In this document: piece after piece, positions 7,335 through 16,403 of the stretch | Layout: each line of letters starts with the position of its first letter | Position numbering within the stretch: position 1 is the first letter of the stretch | Origin: Gammaproteobacteria bacterium | GTDB taxonomy: Bacteria; Pseudomonadota; Gammaproteobacteria; SZUA-229 | Length of the DNA: 39,909 nt | Assembly (NCBI GenBank): GCA_029882395.1 | Contig: JAOUKT010000029.1 | Span: 1 to 39,909, forward strand | Reading direction: 5' to 3' | The notes under the pieces: generated by a model | Database searches by the model: none | The model's input: only the letters and a program-made list of their open reading frames with translations | What the model was told of the DNA's origin: nothing | Program-made: the position numbers and the translations under genes

Positions 7335-9128
7335 ATGTCACCGATCACAAATAACAAAACAACGCCCGACTGGATTTATAAACTGTTTCCATTTTTACTG
7401 TGGTGGCCGCGGGTCACGGGTAAGACCTTACGGCTTGATCTGATGGCGGGGCTGACCGGGGCGGTGGTGGTGTTGCCGCAGGGGGTCGCTTTTGCAACGA
7501 TAGCCGGCATGCCGCCAGAGTATGGTCTTTACGCCGGCATGGTGCCGGCTATTATCGCTGCGCTCTGGGGATCATCCTGGCACCTGGTGTCGGGGCCGAC
7601 CACGGCCGCGTCGGTAGTCTTGTTTTCGTCGTTAAGTGTTTATGCAGAACCGGCGTCTATGGATTTTGTCTATCTGGCATTAACGCTGACGTTTATGGTT
7701 GGTGTGATTCAGCTGGTGATGGGCCTGGCGCGTATGGGTGCGCTGGTTAATTTTATCTCCCATTCAGTGATTGTCGGTTTTACTGCCGGCGCGGCCATTT
7801 TGATTGCCAGTAAACAATTAAAGAATTTTTTCGGGGTAGAGATGCCAAGAGGCGGTCACCTGAATGACGTGCTGCTGAATTTCTATGATCAGATTCCAAA
7901 CGTGAATGGCTATGTTACCAGTGTTGCGTTAATGACATTATTGTCAGGCATTGTGATCAAACGCTTTTTTCCAAAATTCCCTTATATGATTATTGCCATG
8001 CTGTTTGGAAGCGCACTGGCTTATGTCTTGAATCAGCTATACGGTGCCGATGTCACACAAATTGCCGTGGTCGGTGCGCTACCCGATACCCTGCCGCCGT
8101 TGTCATCACCGGTCTTTTCTCTGGACGTGATTAAAGATCTGGCGCCGGTGGCACTGGCGGTGACACTTTTTGCGTTAACCGAAGCGGTGTCCATAGGCCG
8201 CTCGATTGGCGCGCGCAGTGGACAGCGCATTGATGGTAATCAGGAATTCATCGGCCAGGGTTTATCAAATATTGCCGGCAGTTTCTTTTCTGGTTATGTT
8301 GCCACGGGCTCGTTTAATCGCAGTGGCCTGAATTATCAATCTGGTGCAAAAACCCCTTTGGCCGCGGTATTCGCCGGCAGCATGCTGGTGGTGATCGTGG
8401 TGCTGGTGGCACCTTATGCGGCGTATTTACCGAAGGCGGCGATGGCGGGTATTTTGTTTTTAGTGGCCTGGGGATTGATCGATTTTAAAGAGCTGGGCCA
8501 TATTCTGCACAGTAATCGCAGTGAAATTAGCATCATGAGTGTGACCTTGTTGGGGGCGCTATTCCTTGAGCTTGAATTTGCGATTTTTGCTGGCGTGCTG
8601 CTGTCATTAATGCTGTACCTGATGAAAGTATCGAAACCACGAATCGTGACACGCGCGCCTGATCCGGGGCTGGAAAAGCACGCTTTTTCCAGTGACCCGG
8701 GTTTGCCGCAATGCCCGCAGTTACATTTTTTACGAATAGATGGCTCATTGTTTTTTGGTTCGGCCAATCATGTGGAAGATGCGTTTGCGAAAATTGAAGA
8801 TAAATACCCGGATCAAAAACACCTGGCCATCGTCGCGCAGGGCATTAACTTTGCCGATATCCAGGGGGGTGCAGCGATCGTAAAAGAAGCCAAGCGTCGT
8901 CATGCGATCGGCGGTGATATGTATCTTATCAATGTGAAACAGGGTTTGTGGGAATCGCTCGAAGCCTGTGGGTGTCTGGATGAAATGGGTGCGCGCAATG
9001 TCTTTCAGACAAAGTCATCGGCGATAACCGCGATATATCAAAAACTGGACAGAGAGATTTGTAAGCGTTGTGATAAACGCATTTTCAAAGAATGTCAGGA
9101 AGATGCGTTATTAAGCCCATCGATCTAA
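7335..9128 (+). CDS. SulP-family anion transporter with STAS domain
   Basis: This 597-residue inner-membrane protein shows the SulP plan: an amphipathic N-terminus, LDLMAGLTGAVVVLPQGVAFATIAGMPPEYGLYAGMVP (the SulP signature around 35-72), SGPTTAASVV, a 10-14 helix transport core to about residue 440 and a cytoplasmic STAS domain (about 465-570, LHFLRIDGSLFFGSANHVE). The tail carries an unusual cysteine group, C576-x2-C579-x7-C587. SulP proteins carry sulfate, bicarbonate or other anions. This one differs clearly from the two BicA-like paralogs in the window, so sulfate or another oxyanion is as likely as bicarbonate. ATG at 7335 follows a GGA ribosome site and a good promoter. It precedes an SLC13-type permease, suggesting a shared anion-transport role. 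Confidence 0.9.
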   Translation: MSPITNNKTTPDWIYKLFPFLLWWPRVTGKTLRLDLMAGLTGAVVVLPQGVAFATIAGMPPEYGLYAGMVPAIIAALWGSSWHLVSGPTTAASVVLFSSLSVYAEPASMDFVYLALTLTFMVGVIQLVMGLARMGALVNFISHSVIVGFTAGAAILIASKQLKNFFGVEMPRGGHLNDVLLNFYDQIPNVNGYVTSVALMTLLSGIVIKRFFPKFPYMIIAMLFGSALAYVLNQLYGADVTQIAVVGALPDTLPPLSSPVFSLDVIKDLAPVALAVTLFALTEAVSIGRSIGARSGQRIDGNQEFIGQGLSNIAGSFFSGYVATGSFNRSGLNYQSGAKTPLAAVFAGSMLVVIVVLVAPYAAYLPKAAMAGILFLVAWGLIDFKELGHILHSNRSEISIMSVTLLGALFLELEFAIFAGVLLSLMLYLMKVSKPRIVTRAPDPGLEKHAFSSDPGLPQCPQLHFLRIDGSLFFGSANHVEDAFAKIEDKYPDQKHLAIVAQGINFADIQGGAAIVKEAKRRHAIGGDMYLINVKQGLWESLEACGCLDEMGARNVFQTKSSAITAIYQKLDREICKRCDKRIFKECQEDALLSPSI

Positions 9129-9215
9129 TCGAGTAAAAATGCGTTTCCCGGCAGGACTGAGCGTCAAGCAGGCTCTGTCGAGAGCATTTAATTAGCGCCA
9201 GGCTGGTGTTCGTGC

Positions 9216-9244
9216 TTCAAATGCGGCGTATTTTAGTATATAAT
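9216..9244 (+). promoter_or_regulatory. Sigma-70 promoter for the SLC13-type permease gene
   Basis: TTCAAA (9216-9221), a 17-base spacer and a perfect TATAAT (9239-9244) lie about 95 bases upstream of the chosen GTG start at 9340. The position excludes the alternative long-leader start only weakly, but it shows that the permease has its own promoter. Confidence 0.6.
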
Positions 9245-9339
9245 CCGCCGCTAATTTTCCCGGGATTGCCTCTAGAAAACTAAGCTGTCAATACATGATG
9301 GTAGTGCCGGATTCGTGTTTTCTGTTTTTGGAGGCCATA

Positions 9340-11289
9340 GTGGCAAATTTTCTAGATTCAAAAGAGAATATTAAGCGGCTGGTTGCTGCTGGCATTTTCA
9401 CCGCAGTAGCCGTTTATCTGACAACGGTCGTGCCAACTATTCAGGTTGCCTGGGTAAGTGCCATTTTATTATTAACCATCTATTTGTTTGCCTTTGAAAT
9501 TGTTGATGTTGATGTGGCCGCCATCACTGTGATGGTGGTGCTGGGTTTAACCTCACTGCTTTATCCATTTATGGGTCTTGATAAAGGCCTGGTGGATACC
9601 TCTATTTTATTTAATGGTTTTGCCAGTAACGCGGTAATGTCGATAGTTGCCGTGATGATTATCGGTGCCGGTCTGGATAAAACAGGCCTGATGACCAAAG
9701 TGGCCGGTTTTATCCTTAAAGTGGGCGGCACTACTGAAGGACGTATTATTCCGATTATTTCAGCGACGGTAGGTTTCATTTCATCGTTCATGCAAAACGT
9801 CGGTGCTGCGGCATTATTCCTGCCAGTGGTGTCTCGTATCTCGGCACGTTCTGGTTTGCCAATGTCGCGCTTGTTAATGCCAATGGGTTTTACAGCAATC
9901 CTGGGTGGCACCATGACTATGGTCGGTTCATCGCCGCTGATTTTATTAAATGACCTGATTTTGACATCCAATACAGCTTTGCCAGCTGACCAGCAAATGG
10001 ATACCTGGTCTTTATTTTCTGTAACGCCGGTTGGTGTGGTGATGGTCACAGTGGGGATCTTGTATTTTGTTATCGCCGGGCGTTTTGTTTTACCTGTGGT
10101 TAAAACTGAAGGTGTAGAAGGCACTGATACGCTGGATTACTTTAAAGACACTTACGGTGTTGAATACGATATGCATGAGATGACGATCACAGATGGCAGC
10201 CCATTACTGGGTCGTAATCTGATGACGCTGGAGCGTGCCTATAAGGTTCGTATTGTGGCTATATGTGCCGGTGAGCGTACGCCGATCATGCCTAACCGGG
10301 ATACAGAGCTGGCAGTGGGTCAAACTTTGGGTGTTGTGGCTGATGTCTCGCATGTCAAGGCACTGGCAGAAGCGGCGGCTACAGTTGTTACCGATCAGCT
10401 TGAAGTGTTTAAAGAATTACTGGATCCGTCCAAAAGTGGTATAGCAGAGGTTGTTATTCCACCGAGTTCGAGCCTGGTTGGTAAATCGGCTGCCGATGTC
10501 TGGATGCGTAAAACTTACGGTCTGGCTGTTATGGCTATTCACCGTGGTGGTGAGACGATTCGTGAAGGGGCTGGTGTTCGTGATATGCCATTTCAGGCCG
10601 GTGATGCATTGGTCTGTCATACCTCATGGGATGCATTGGCGCGTTTAGAAAAAGACACTAAAAACTTTGTCGTGGTCACCACCGAGTACCCACATGAAGA
10701 AAGCCGTCCCCACAAACTGGGTTTTGCCCTGTTTTTCTTCGCCGTTGCCCTGTTCATGGTGCTGTTCACGGATTTACGTTTGTCTGTTGCGCTGCTTACC
10801 GGTGCGATCGGCATGATTTTGTCGGGTGTTTTAAGCATCGATGAAGCTTATGAGGCGGTGAGCTGGAAAACAGTTTTCTTACTGGCGAGCCTGATACCTT
10901 TAGGTTTTGCGGTGGAATCCACCGGCACCGCGAAATGGATTGCCGACCAGACACTGATCCTGATGGATGGCGCGCCTATCTGGGTGATTCAGTTAGCGAT
11001 TGCGGTACTGGCAACCTTCTTTACATTGGTGATGTCGAATGTGGGCGCAACGGTATTATTAGTGCCATTAGCGGTTAATATTGCCATTGGTGCCGGTGCC
11101 AATCCTGCTGTGTTTGCACTGACGGTTGCACTGGCGACATCAAACTCATTCCTGATTCCGACCCATCAGGTTAATGCCTTGATCATGGGCCCGGGTGGTT
11201 ATCGAGTTGCTGACTTTATGAAAGCCGGTGGCATCATGACGATCTTGTTCCTGGTGGTATTAATGGTCACCATGAACCTGTTTTTCTAA
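9340..11289 (+). CDS. SLC13/DASS-type permease with two RCK_C (TrkA-C) domains
   Basis: This protein of about 649 residues has the ArsB/DASS two-half membrane plan. The N-terminal helices include FNGFASNAVMSIVAVMIIGAGL and SSFMQNVGAAALFLPVV. Two soluble RCK_C domains follow in the middle (about 270-330 and 365-445, each with a pattern like GSPLLGRNL and SSLVGKSAADV). The second membrane half includes VMSNVGATVLLVPLAVNIA and ATSNSFLIPTHQVNALIMGPGGY. Such proteins are usually annotated as sodium/sulfate or dicarboxylate permeases. The GTG at 9340 follows GGAGG at ideal spacing; an in-frame ATG at 9295 would add 15 residues without a good ribosome site. Neighbouring SulP genes suggest an inorganic anion, possibly sulfate, as substrate. 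That is inference. Confidence 0.88.
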   Translation: MANFLDSKENIKRLVAAGIFTAVAVYLTTVVPTIQVAWVSAILLLTIYLFAFEIVDVDVAAITVMVVLGLTSLLYPFMGLDKGLVDTSILFNGFASNAVMSIVAVMIIGAGLDKTGLMTKVAGFILKVGGTTEGRIIPIISATVGFISSFMQNVGAAALFLPVVSRISARSGLPMSRLLMPMGFTAILGGTMTMVGSSPLILLNDLILTSNTALPADQQMDTWSLFSVTPVGVVMVTVGILYFVIAGRFVLPVVKTEGVEGTDTLDYFKDTYGVEYDMHEMTITDGSPLLGRNLMTLERAYKVRIVAICAGERTPIMPNRDTELAVGQTLGVVADVSHVKALAEAAATVVTDQLEVFKELLDPSKSGIAEVVIPPSSSLVGKSAADVWMRKTYGLAVMAIHRGGETIREGAGVRDMPFQAGDALVCHTSWDALARLEKDTKNFVVVTTEYPHEESRPHKLGFALFFFAVALFMVLFTDLRLSVALLTGAIGMILSGVLSIDEAYEAVSWKTVFLLASLIPLGFAVESTGTAKWIADQTLILMDGAPIWVIQLAIAVLATFFTLVMSNVGATVLLVPLAVNIAIGAGANPAVFALTVALATSNSFLIPTHQVNALIMGPGGYRVADFMKAGGIMTILFLVVLMVTMNLFF

Positions 11290-11312
11290 TTGGGTTTTTA
11301 GGTTGCAGAAGG

Positions 11313-11334
11313 CGGGGCATCATGCCCCGTTTTT
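11313..11334 (+). terminator. Rho-independent terminator after the SLC13-type gene
   Basis: CGGGGC, a five-base loop and GCCCCG (extendable by A-T pairs) are followed by TTTTTATTT. An ATG at 11322 that could lengthen the next gene lies inside this loop, which argues against that longer start. Confidence 0.85.
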
Positions 11335-11387
11335 ATTTGTCGCATTTTCCTTCATTTAATAATTTTTTAAAACCATGGAGAAGTATT

Positions 11388-12770
11388 TTGAAGCTACTTT
11401 CAATACTGTCATTGTTGTTTGTGCCGATGCTGGCTCAGGCTTCAGCTGGCGCAACAGAAACGCTAAACCTAACCAGTAGTGGTGTTGGTTATGCCGCGCT
11501 GGTCATTTTTGTGCTGGCGTATGTTTTTGTAATGGCAGAAGAGTTTACGCATCTGCGTAAGTCAAAGCCGGTTATTTTAGCCGCCGGCATTATCTGGGCG
11601 ATGATAGGTATCGTCTATGCTAATAACGGCATGCCCCACGCAGCAGAGCAGGCCGTGCGTCATAACCTGCTTGAATACTCAGAGCTGATGCTGTTTCTGT
11701 TGGTTGCGATGACGTATATCAACGCAATGGAAGAGCGGCTGGTTTTTGATGCCTTGCGCTCCTGGTTAATCCGTAAAGGTTTTGGTTTCCGCCAACTGTT
11801 CTGGTTAACCGGCATACTGGCGTTCTTTATTTCCCCGGTTGCCGATAACTTAACCACGGCCTTGTTAATGTGCGCGGTGGTGATGGCAGTGGGTGGCAGC
11901 AATATCAAGTTCGTTGGTGTCGCTTGCATCAACATTGTTATCGCGGCAAATGCCGGTGGTGCCTTCAGCCCGTTCGGTGATATCACAACATTAATGGTCT
12001 GGCAAAAAGGCATTGTGGATTTCTGGGGTTTCTTTGCTTTATTTGTGCCTTCAGCGGTCAACTTCCTGATACCGGCTGCAATCATGCATTTTGCTGTTCC
12101 CAACGAGAAGCCTACGGCAAATAGTGAAATGGTGGCGATGAAACGCGGCGCCAAACGCATTATCTTTTTATTCCTGTTAACGATCGTCACCGCGGTGAGT
12201 TTCCATAACTTCATTCACTTGCCGCCGGTTATCGGTATGTTAACGGGTCTGGCATATCTGCAGTTTTTTGGTTTTTATATCAAGAAAACCCAGCATCAGG
12301 AAGCCGGTGGGCAAATGGGTGATGTTGTGCCGTTTGATATCTTTACCAAGATCGCACGTGCCGAGTGGGATACCTTGTTGTTTTTCTACGGCGTGGTGTT
12401 ATGTGTCGGCGGTCTTGGTTTCATGGGTTATTTATCGATGGCCTCAGAAGTCATGTATAACCAGTGGGGCGCCACCTCAGCCAATATCGCTGTCGGCTTA
12501 TTATCTGCCATTGTGGATAACATTCCGGTGATGTTTGCAGTATTAACCATGAATCCTGAGATGTCTCAGGGTCAGTGGTTGCTGGTGACGTTGACAGCCG
12601 GTGTCGGTGGCAGTTTATTGTCGATCGGTTCGGCCGCCGGTGTTGCGCTGATGGGGCAGGCGCGAGGTCAATATACGTTCTTTGGTCACCTTAAATGGGC
12701 ACCAGTGATTGCACTGGGTTATATCGCCAGTATCTGGGTTCACATGTGGATCAATAGCAGTATGTTCTGA
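11388..12770 (+). CDS. nhaD: NhaD-type Na+/H+ antiporter
   Basis: This protein of about 460 residues matches the NhaD family of the ion-transporter superfamily. It has an N-terminal signal-like helix (LLSILSLLFVPMLAQAS), then VFVMAEEFTHLRKSKPV, a helix block with SPVADNLTTALLMCAVV, NIVIAANAGGAFSPFGDITTLMVWQ, and near the end LLSAIVDNIPVMFAVLTM and GGSLLSIGSAAGVALMGQARG. The charged and polar residues in the two half-helices (ADNLTT and FSPFGD) are those expected for sodium/proton exchange. The start is taken as TTG 11388 because GGAG lies seven bases ahead and because the upstream ATG at 11322 falls in a terminator. NhaD exports sodium and would keep up the sodium gradient used by the neighbouring SulP/BicA-like and SLC13-type carriers. 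Confidence 0.93.
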   Translation: MKLLSILSLLFVPMLAQASAGATETLNLTSSGVGYAALVIFVLAYVFVMAEEFTHLRKSKPVILAAGIIWAMIGIVYANNGMPHAAEQAVRHNLLEYSELMLFLLVAMTYINAMEERLVFDALRSWLIRKGFGFRQLFWLTGILAFFISPVADNLTTALLMCAVVMAVGGSNIKFVGVACINIVIAANAGGAFSPFGDITTLMVWQKGIVDFWGFFALFVPSAVNFLIPAAIMHFAVPNEKPTANSEMVAMKRGAKRIIFLFLLTIVTAVSFHNFIHLPPVIGMLTGLAYLQFFGFYIKKTQHQEAGGQMGDVVPFDIFTKIARAEWDTLLFFYGVVLCVGGLGFMGYLSMASEVMYNQWGATSANIAVGLLSAIVDNIPVMFAVLTMNPEMSQGQWLLVTLTAGVGGSLLSIGSAAGVALMGQARGQYTFFGHLKWAPVIALGYIASIWVHMWINSSMF

Positions 12771-12797
12771 TGAGCGTTTAAGTCAGTTATTGGTAAC

Positions 12798-12837
12798 TAA
12801 AAAGCCGTTGATGATGTGAGTCATTAGCGGCTTTTTA
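12798..12837 (+). terminator. Rho-independent terminator after nhaD
   Basis: TAAAAAGCCG (12798-12807) pairs with CGGCTTTTTA (12828-12837). The 20-base loop contains a minor ATGA/TCAT stem. The T run follows the C+G block directly, 28 bases after the nhaD stop. Confidence 0.8.
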
Positions 12838-13001
12838 ATGCGTGCATGTTTTTATGAGTTAGAGGCCGTCTTATGGCTCTGTTAGATAATGTTAATAGCA
12901 CAGAACAAGCGCTTTGTTTTGTAACTATTAAATAGAGCTGTTTTTAGACAGATTCTTAAAATTTTTAGAGAGAAATCAAGTGGTTTGCTATCACCGCATA
13001 G

Positions 13002-13031
13002 TGTACAGTAGCGATATTTACAGCCTATTAT
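13002..13031 (+). promoter_or_regulatory. Possible promoter of the second SulP gene
   Basis: TGTACA (13002-13007), an 18-base spacer and TATTAT (13026-13031) lie 45 bases before the ATG at 13076. The match is only moderate. The rest of the 238-base gap after the nhaD terminator shows nothing else recognisable. Confidence 0.35.
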
Positions 13032-13075
13032 ATTGATGTTAGCTGTTATCCATTGGGCATTATCAGGGTTAAAGT

Positions 13076-14773
13076 ATGCAGTATATAAATGGTCTTCATT
13101 TTAAGAATCTCAGAGGTGATATTTATGGCGGCTTAACCGCTGCTGTGGTGGCATTGCCATTAGCGTTGGCAATGGGTGTTGCTTCCGGAGCCGGGCCGAT
13201 TGCCGGTATTTATGGGGCTATTTTTGTCGGCTTTTTTGCCGCTATTTTAGGTGGCACACCGGCGCAGGTTTCAGGCCCGACCGGCCCTATGACGGTTGTA
13301 ATGGCGCTTATTTTTACTGAATACACGGCCATGTTTCCGGCCAGCCCTGAGGTCGGCGCCGCCCTGGCTTTCACGATAGTGATTATGGGGGGTATTTTCC
13401 AGATTGTATTCGGTGTCTTGAAAGTAGGTAAATACATCGAGCTGGTGCCGCACCCGGTTATTTCAGGCTTCATGAGCGGTATTGGTGTGATTATTATCCT
13501 GATTCAGATTGCGCCGTTGTTTGGTCACGATATGTCAGCCAGGTCGATGGATGCGGTCAGAAGCATGCCGGAAGTCTTTATGCAGCCGCATGATGCGGCG
13601 TTGTTGCTGGGCGTGTTGTCACTTATCGTGGTTTATGGTGTGCCAAGATATTTGCCCGGGCTTAATCGTCTGATGCCATCGCCTTTGCTGGCGCTGATCA
13701 TCGGCACGGTCTGTTATATGTTGTTTATGTCCGCTTCTGGTGCACCTGTACTGGGTACTATTCCCACCGGTTTACCGGACCCGATTATGCCTGTTGCCAG
13801 TCTTGATTTACTGCCAGGCATGATCTCATCGGCACTTATTTTAGCCGCGCTGGGTTCAATCGACTCACTACTGACCTCGTTGGTGGCAGACAATGTGACT
13901 AAAACCTACCATAAGTCCGATCGTGAACTGATCGGCCAGGGCATTGGTAATGCACTGTCTGGTTTATTTGGCGGCCTGCCGGGTGCCGGCGCCACCATGC
14001 GCACGGTGGTTAATGTCAAAGCTGGCGGGCAAACACCTATTGCAGGTGCTTTGCATGCCGTGGTCTTGCTGATTATTGTTTTGGGTGCCGGTGGTCTGGC
14101 GTCTGAGATTCCGAATGCGGTACTGGCGGGTATTTTAGTTAAAGTCGGTACGGATATTATTGACTGGGAATACCTTGGCCGCCTGCGCCATGTGCCGAAA
14201 GCCGGTGTGATTCTAATGCTTGTTGTCTTGTTCATGACGGTGTTTGTTGACCTGATCATGGCCGTGGCAACGGGCATGATCATGGCCAGCCTGATCTTTT
14301 TACAGCGTGTTACCGACATGCAGCTGGCGAGCATGGAGATTGCAAGCTCTGCAAGTGAAGAGCTGGATATGACGGCGGAAGAAGCAAAGATTCTGGCGGA
14401 CGCCGAGCAGCGTATTGTGATGTTTCATATAGGCGGGCCGGTGAGCTTTGGTGCGGCCAAGGGCATGATCAAGATGGTATCAGTTTTTGATCAGTATGAC
14501 GTGCTGGTTATCGATCTGACTGAGGTGCCGGTGCTTGATTATTCAGCCAGCCGGGCACTTGATACGATTATTTCTGATGCCATTGGACAAGGCAGAGAGG
14601 TAATGTTGGTAGGTGTTCGCTCAAGTCTTGGCAAGATTCTGAAAAAACAAAATATCCTTAACCGTGTGCATTCAGATTATATGTTTGTCAAACGTATCGG
14701 TGCGTTAAGAGAAGCGCTTAGTTTTGTTGATAAAAAACGTACGGATTTAATGCCGGTAAGTGCAATCGATTAA
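13076..14773 (+). CDS. SulP-family transporter, BicA-like, with STAS domain
   Basis: This 565-residue protein begins at once with NGLHFKNLRGDIYGGLTAAVVALPLALAMGVASGAGPIAGIYGAI, the N-terminal layout of BicA-type SulP bicarbonate transporters. VSGPTGPMTVVMAL (TM3 region), the core with LIGQGIGNALSGLFGGLPGAGATMRT and ILVKVGTDIIDWEYL, and a C-terminal STAS domain (about 450-545, VMFHIGGPVSFGAAKGMIK and VIDLTEVPVLDYSAS) follow. Known members import bicarbonate with sodium. The adjacent NhaD gene could provide the sodium gradient. A close paralog (26760-28409) sits next to phosphoribulokinase. Bicarbonate is therefore the best substrate guess, but SulP specificity cannot be read from sequence alone. 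The 3' end overlaps the convergent unknown gene by 27 bases. Confidence 0.9.
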   Translation: MQYINGLHFKNLRGDIYGGLTAAVVALPLALAMGVASGAGPIAGIYGAIFVGFFAAILGGTPAQVSGPTGPMTVVMALIFTEYTAMFPASPEVGAALAFTIVIMGGIFQIVFGVLKVGKYIELVPHPVISGFMSGIGVIIILIQIAPLFGHDMSARSMDAVRSMPEVFMQPHDAALLLGVLSLIVVYGVPRYLPGLNRLMPSPLLALIIGTVCYMLFMSASGAPVLGTIPTGLPDPIMPVASLDLLPGMISSALILAALGSIDSLLTSLVADNVTKTYHKSDRELIGQGIGNALSGLFGGLPGAGATMRTVVNVKAGGQTPIAGALHAVVLLIIVLGAGGLASEIPNAVLAGILVKVGTDIIDWEYLGRLRHVPKAGVILMLVVLFMTVFVDLIMAVATGMIMASLIFLQRVTDMQLASMEIASSASEELDMTAEEAKILADAEQRIVMFHIGGPVSFGAAKGMIKMVSVFDQYDVLVIDLTEVPVLDYSASRALDTIISDAIGQGREVMLVGVRSSLGKILKKQNILNRVHSDYMFVKRIGALREALSFVDKKRTDLMPVSAID

Positions 14774-15319
14774 GCTCTCATTTAACGGTATGCTCTGACG
14801 GTTGGTGGTCAGGATTTGATAAGCCGTTTTACTGCCGGTATCTGACCACAGTTCCATCGCCTGGATTAACGGCATCGCAGGCGAACCGTTAAAGCAGCGG
14901 ATGATGTGCAATATATCAACCAGTTCGACGAAAGACTCAGCCAGCTGCCGGTAGATAATCCGGTCATTACCCTCCATCAAGTCGCTGAGTGTCTGATAAT
15001 TATCAGAGCCGAGTTTAATATAATGACTGATTCTATAGGACTGGCGGGCTATATGGGCCGGGAACAAACCGGCCAGGATCAAACTGTGGTCAGCCTGTGC
15101 TTTCAGCTGCTGCTGGTAATTGGGCTGGCTGGGCTCGCTTTCAAAGCGTAAATCTAAAGCAATGGCTTTTTCAGCCAGTGATTCATTTTTAATATAACTG
15201 ACTAAGGTCAGTAACAGATAACCCTGAGTTTCTGGCTTGAGTTCAATATTGGCATACTCACAGGCATCCTGAATCAGTTGGTTCCAGTGATAGAGCGCAA
15301 TTTTTGTATGTGGTTGCAT
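14747..15319 (-). CDS. Hypothetical alpha-helical protein
   Basis: This soluble 190-residue protein is mostly helical, without signal peptide or membrane segment. Notable stretches are ALYHWNQLIQDACEYANIELKPETQGYLLLTLVSYIK near the start, LILAGLFPAHIARQ in the middle and LAESFVELVDILHIIRCFNG in the second half. I recognise no family with confidence, though similar proteins appear to be widespread in gammaproteobacteria. It is convergent with the SulP gene and overlaps its 3' end by 27 bases, so the two stops are interlocked. The start ATG at 15319 has no strong ribosome site. The gene is divergent from glyQ, sharing the 163-base promoter region. Confidence 0.65.
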   Translation of the reverse strand: MQPHTKIALYHWNQLIQDACEYANIELKPETQGYLLLTLVSYIKNESLAEKAIALDLRFESEPSQPNYQQQLKAQADHSLILAGLFPAHIARQSYRISHYIKLGSDNYQTLSDLMEGNDRIIYRQLAESFVELVDILHIIRCFNGSPAMPLIQAMELWSDTGSKTAYQILTTNRQSIPLNESLIDCTYRH

Positions 15320-15441
15320 GGAAATATCAAGTTTCTGCCTGCGATAAAAGGGTTAGCGGCCGAGAGCGGAAAATATTGATGTTTATTCGCCGTTTTTCTA
15401 AGAATCGGCGGGTTTAAGCTGCATCCATCAGTTCAAAAGTT

Positions 15442-15447
15442 TATAAT
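15442..15447 (+). promoter_or_regulatory. -10-like hexamer upstream of glyQ
   Basis: A perfect TATAAT sits 36 bases before the glyQ ATG. No convincing -35 hexamer stands 16-18 bases upstream (CTGCAT at 17), so this is only a candidate for the glyQ-glyS-gmhB-plsC operon promoter. Confidence 0.35.
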
Positions 15448-15482
15448 TGCGCGGATTTTTGTGGAATTGATCGAATAACACT

Positions 15483-16403
15483 ATGGCTTACGATGTAACA
15501 ACGTTTCAGGGGCTGATTCACGCTCTGCAGGATTACTGGGCGCAGCACGGCTGTGCCGTTTTACAGCCGCTGGATATGGAAGTCGGGGCTGGTACATTCC
15601 ACCCTGCTACCTTTCTGCGGGCGATTGGCCCTGAGCCATGGCGTGCCGCTTATGTGCAACCATCACGTCGTCCTACTGATGGCCGTTATGGTGAAAACCC
15701 CAACCGATTGCAGCATTATTATCAATTCCAGGTGATGCTCAAGCCTTCGCCTGAAAACATTCAGCAGCTGTATCTCGAGTCGCTCAAAATGCTCGGTTTT
15801 GATCCTTTAGTGCACGATATTCGTTTTGTAGAAGATAACTGGGAGTCACCGACCCTGGGTGCCTGGGGCTTGGGCTGGGAAGTATGGCTGAATGGCATGG
15901 AAGTGACCCAGTTTACTTATTTCCAGCAAGTAGGTGGCCTCGAGTGCCGGCCGGTGACCGGCGAGATCACCTATGGACTGGAACGTCTGGCCATGTACCT
16001 GCAGGAAGTAGACAGCGTTTATGAGCTGATCTGGACACGCGGCCCCCAGGGCGATGTTACCTATGGTGATGTGTTTCACCAAAATGAAGTTGAAATGTCA
16101 GAATACAACTTCGAGCATGCAGATACTGAGGCTTTATTTGCCTGGTTTGATACCTGCGAACAAGAAAGCCAGCGCATGATAGAAGCCGGTTTGGCGTTGC
16201 CCGCCTATGAACAAGTGCTGAAAGCCTCACACACTTTTAATTTACTCGATGCGCGTCACGCCATATCTGTGACGGAGCGTCAGCGATACATTCTTCGCAT
16301 TCGGACCTTGTCGCGTGCCGTTGCCGAGTCGTATTATGCGGCCCGGGAACGATTAGGTTTCCCCATTGGCCAGGCGCTGAAGAAAACTGGGGAAGCTAAA
16401 TAA
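15483..16403 (+). CDS. glyQ: Glycine--tRNA ligase, alpha subunit
   Basis: This 306-residue protein is the class II catalytic subunit of the bacterial alpha2-beta2 glycyl-tRNA synthetase. It starts [41 protein letters not shown] and contains the motif 2-like [28 protein letters not shown] and the motif 3-like [12 protein letters not shown]. Length and ends ([10 protein letters not shown]) match E. coli GlyQ. It activates glycine and charges tRNA-Gly in the cytoplasm. The stop overlaps the glyS ATG by one base (TAATG), so subunit synthesis is coupled. Confidence 0.98.
   Translation: MAYDVTTFQGLIHALQDYWAQHGCAVLQPLDMEVGAGTFHPATFLRAIGPEPWRAAYVQPSRRPTDGRYGENPNRLQHYYQFQVMLKPSPENIQQLYLESLKMLGFDPLVHDIRFVEDNWESPTLGAWGLGWEVWLNGMEVTQFTYFQQVGGLECRPVTGEITYGLERLAMYLQEVDSVYELIWTRGPQGDVTYGDVFHQNEVEMSEYNFEHADTEALFAWFDTCEQESQRMIEAGLALPAYEQVLKASHTFNLLDARHAISVTERQRYILRIRTLSRAVAESYYAARERLGFPIGQALKKTGEAK

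Noticed and set aside
9561..10124. Long open frame on the minus strand inside the SLC13-type gene.
   Set aside because: It lies wholly inside a well-recognised gene on the other strand, has no family motif and no ribosome site; a shadow. The same holds for minus-strand frames at 11660-12214, 13906-14334 and 17647-18159 and the plus-strand frame at 3076-3459.
11322..11387. Longer NhaD N-terminus starting at ATG 11322.
   Set aside because: The ATG is in the loop of the previous gene's terminator and the extra residues precede the signal-like helix; TTG 11388 has a proper ribosome site.
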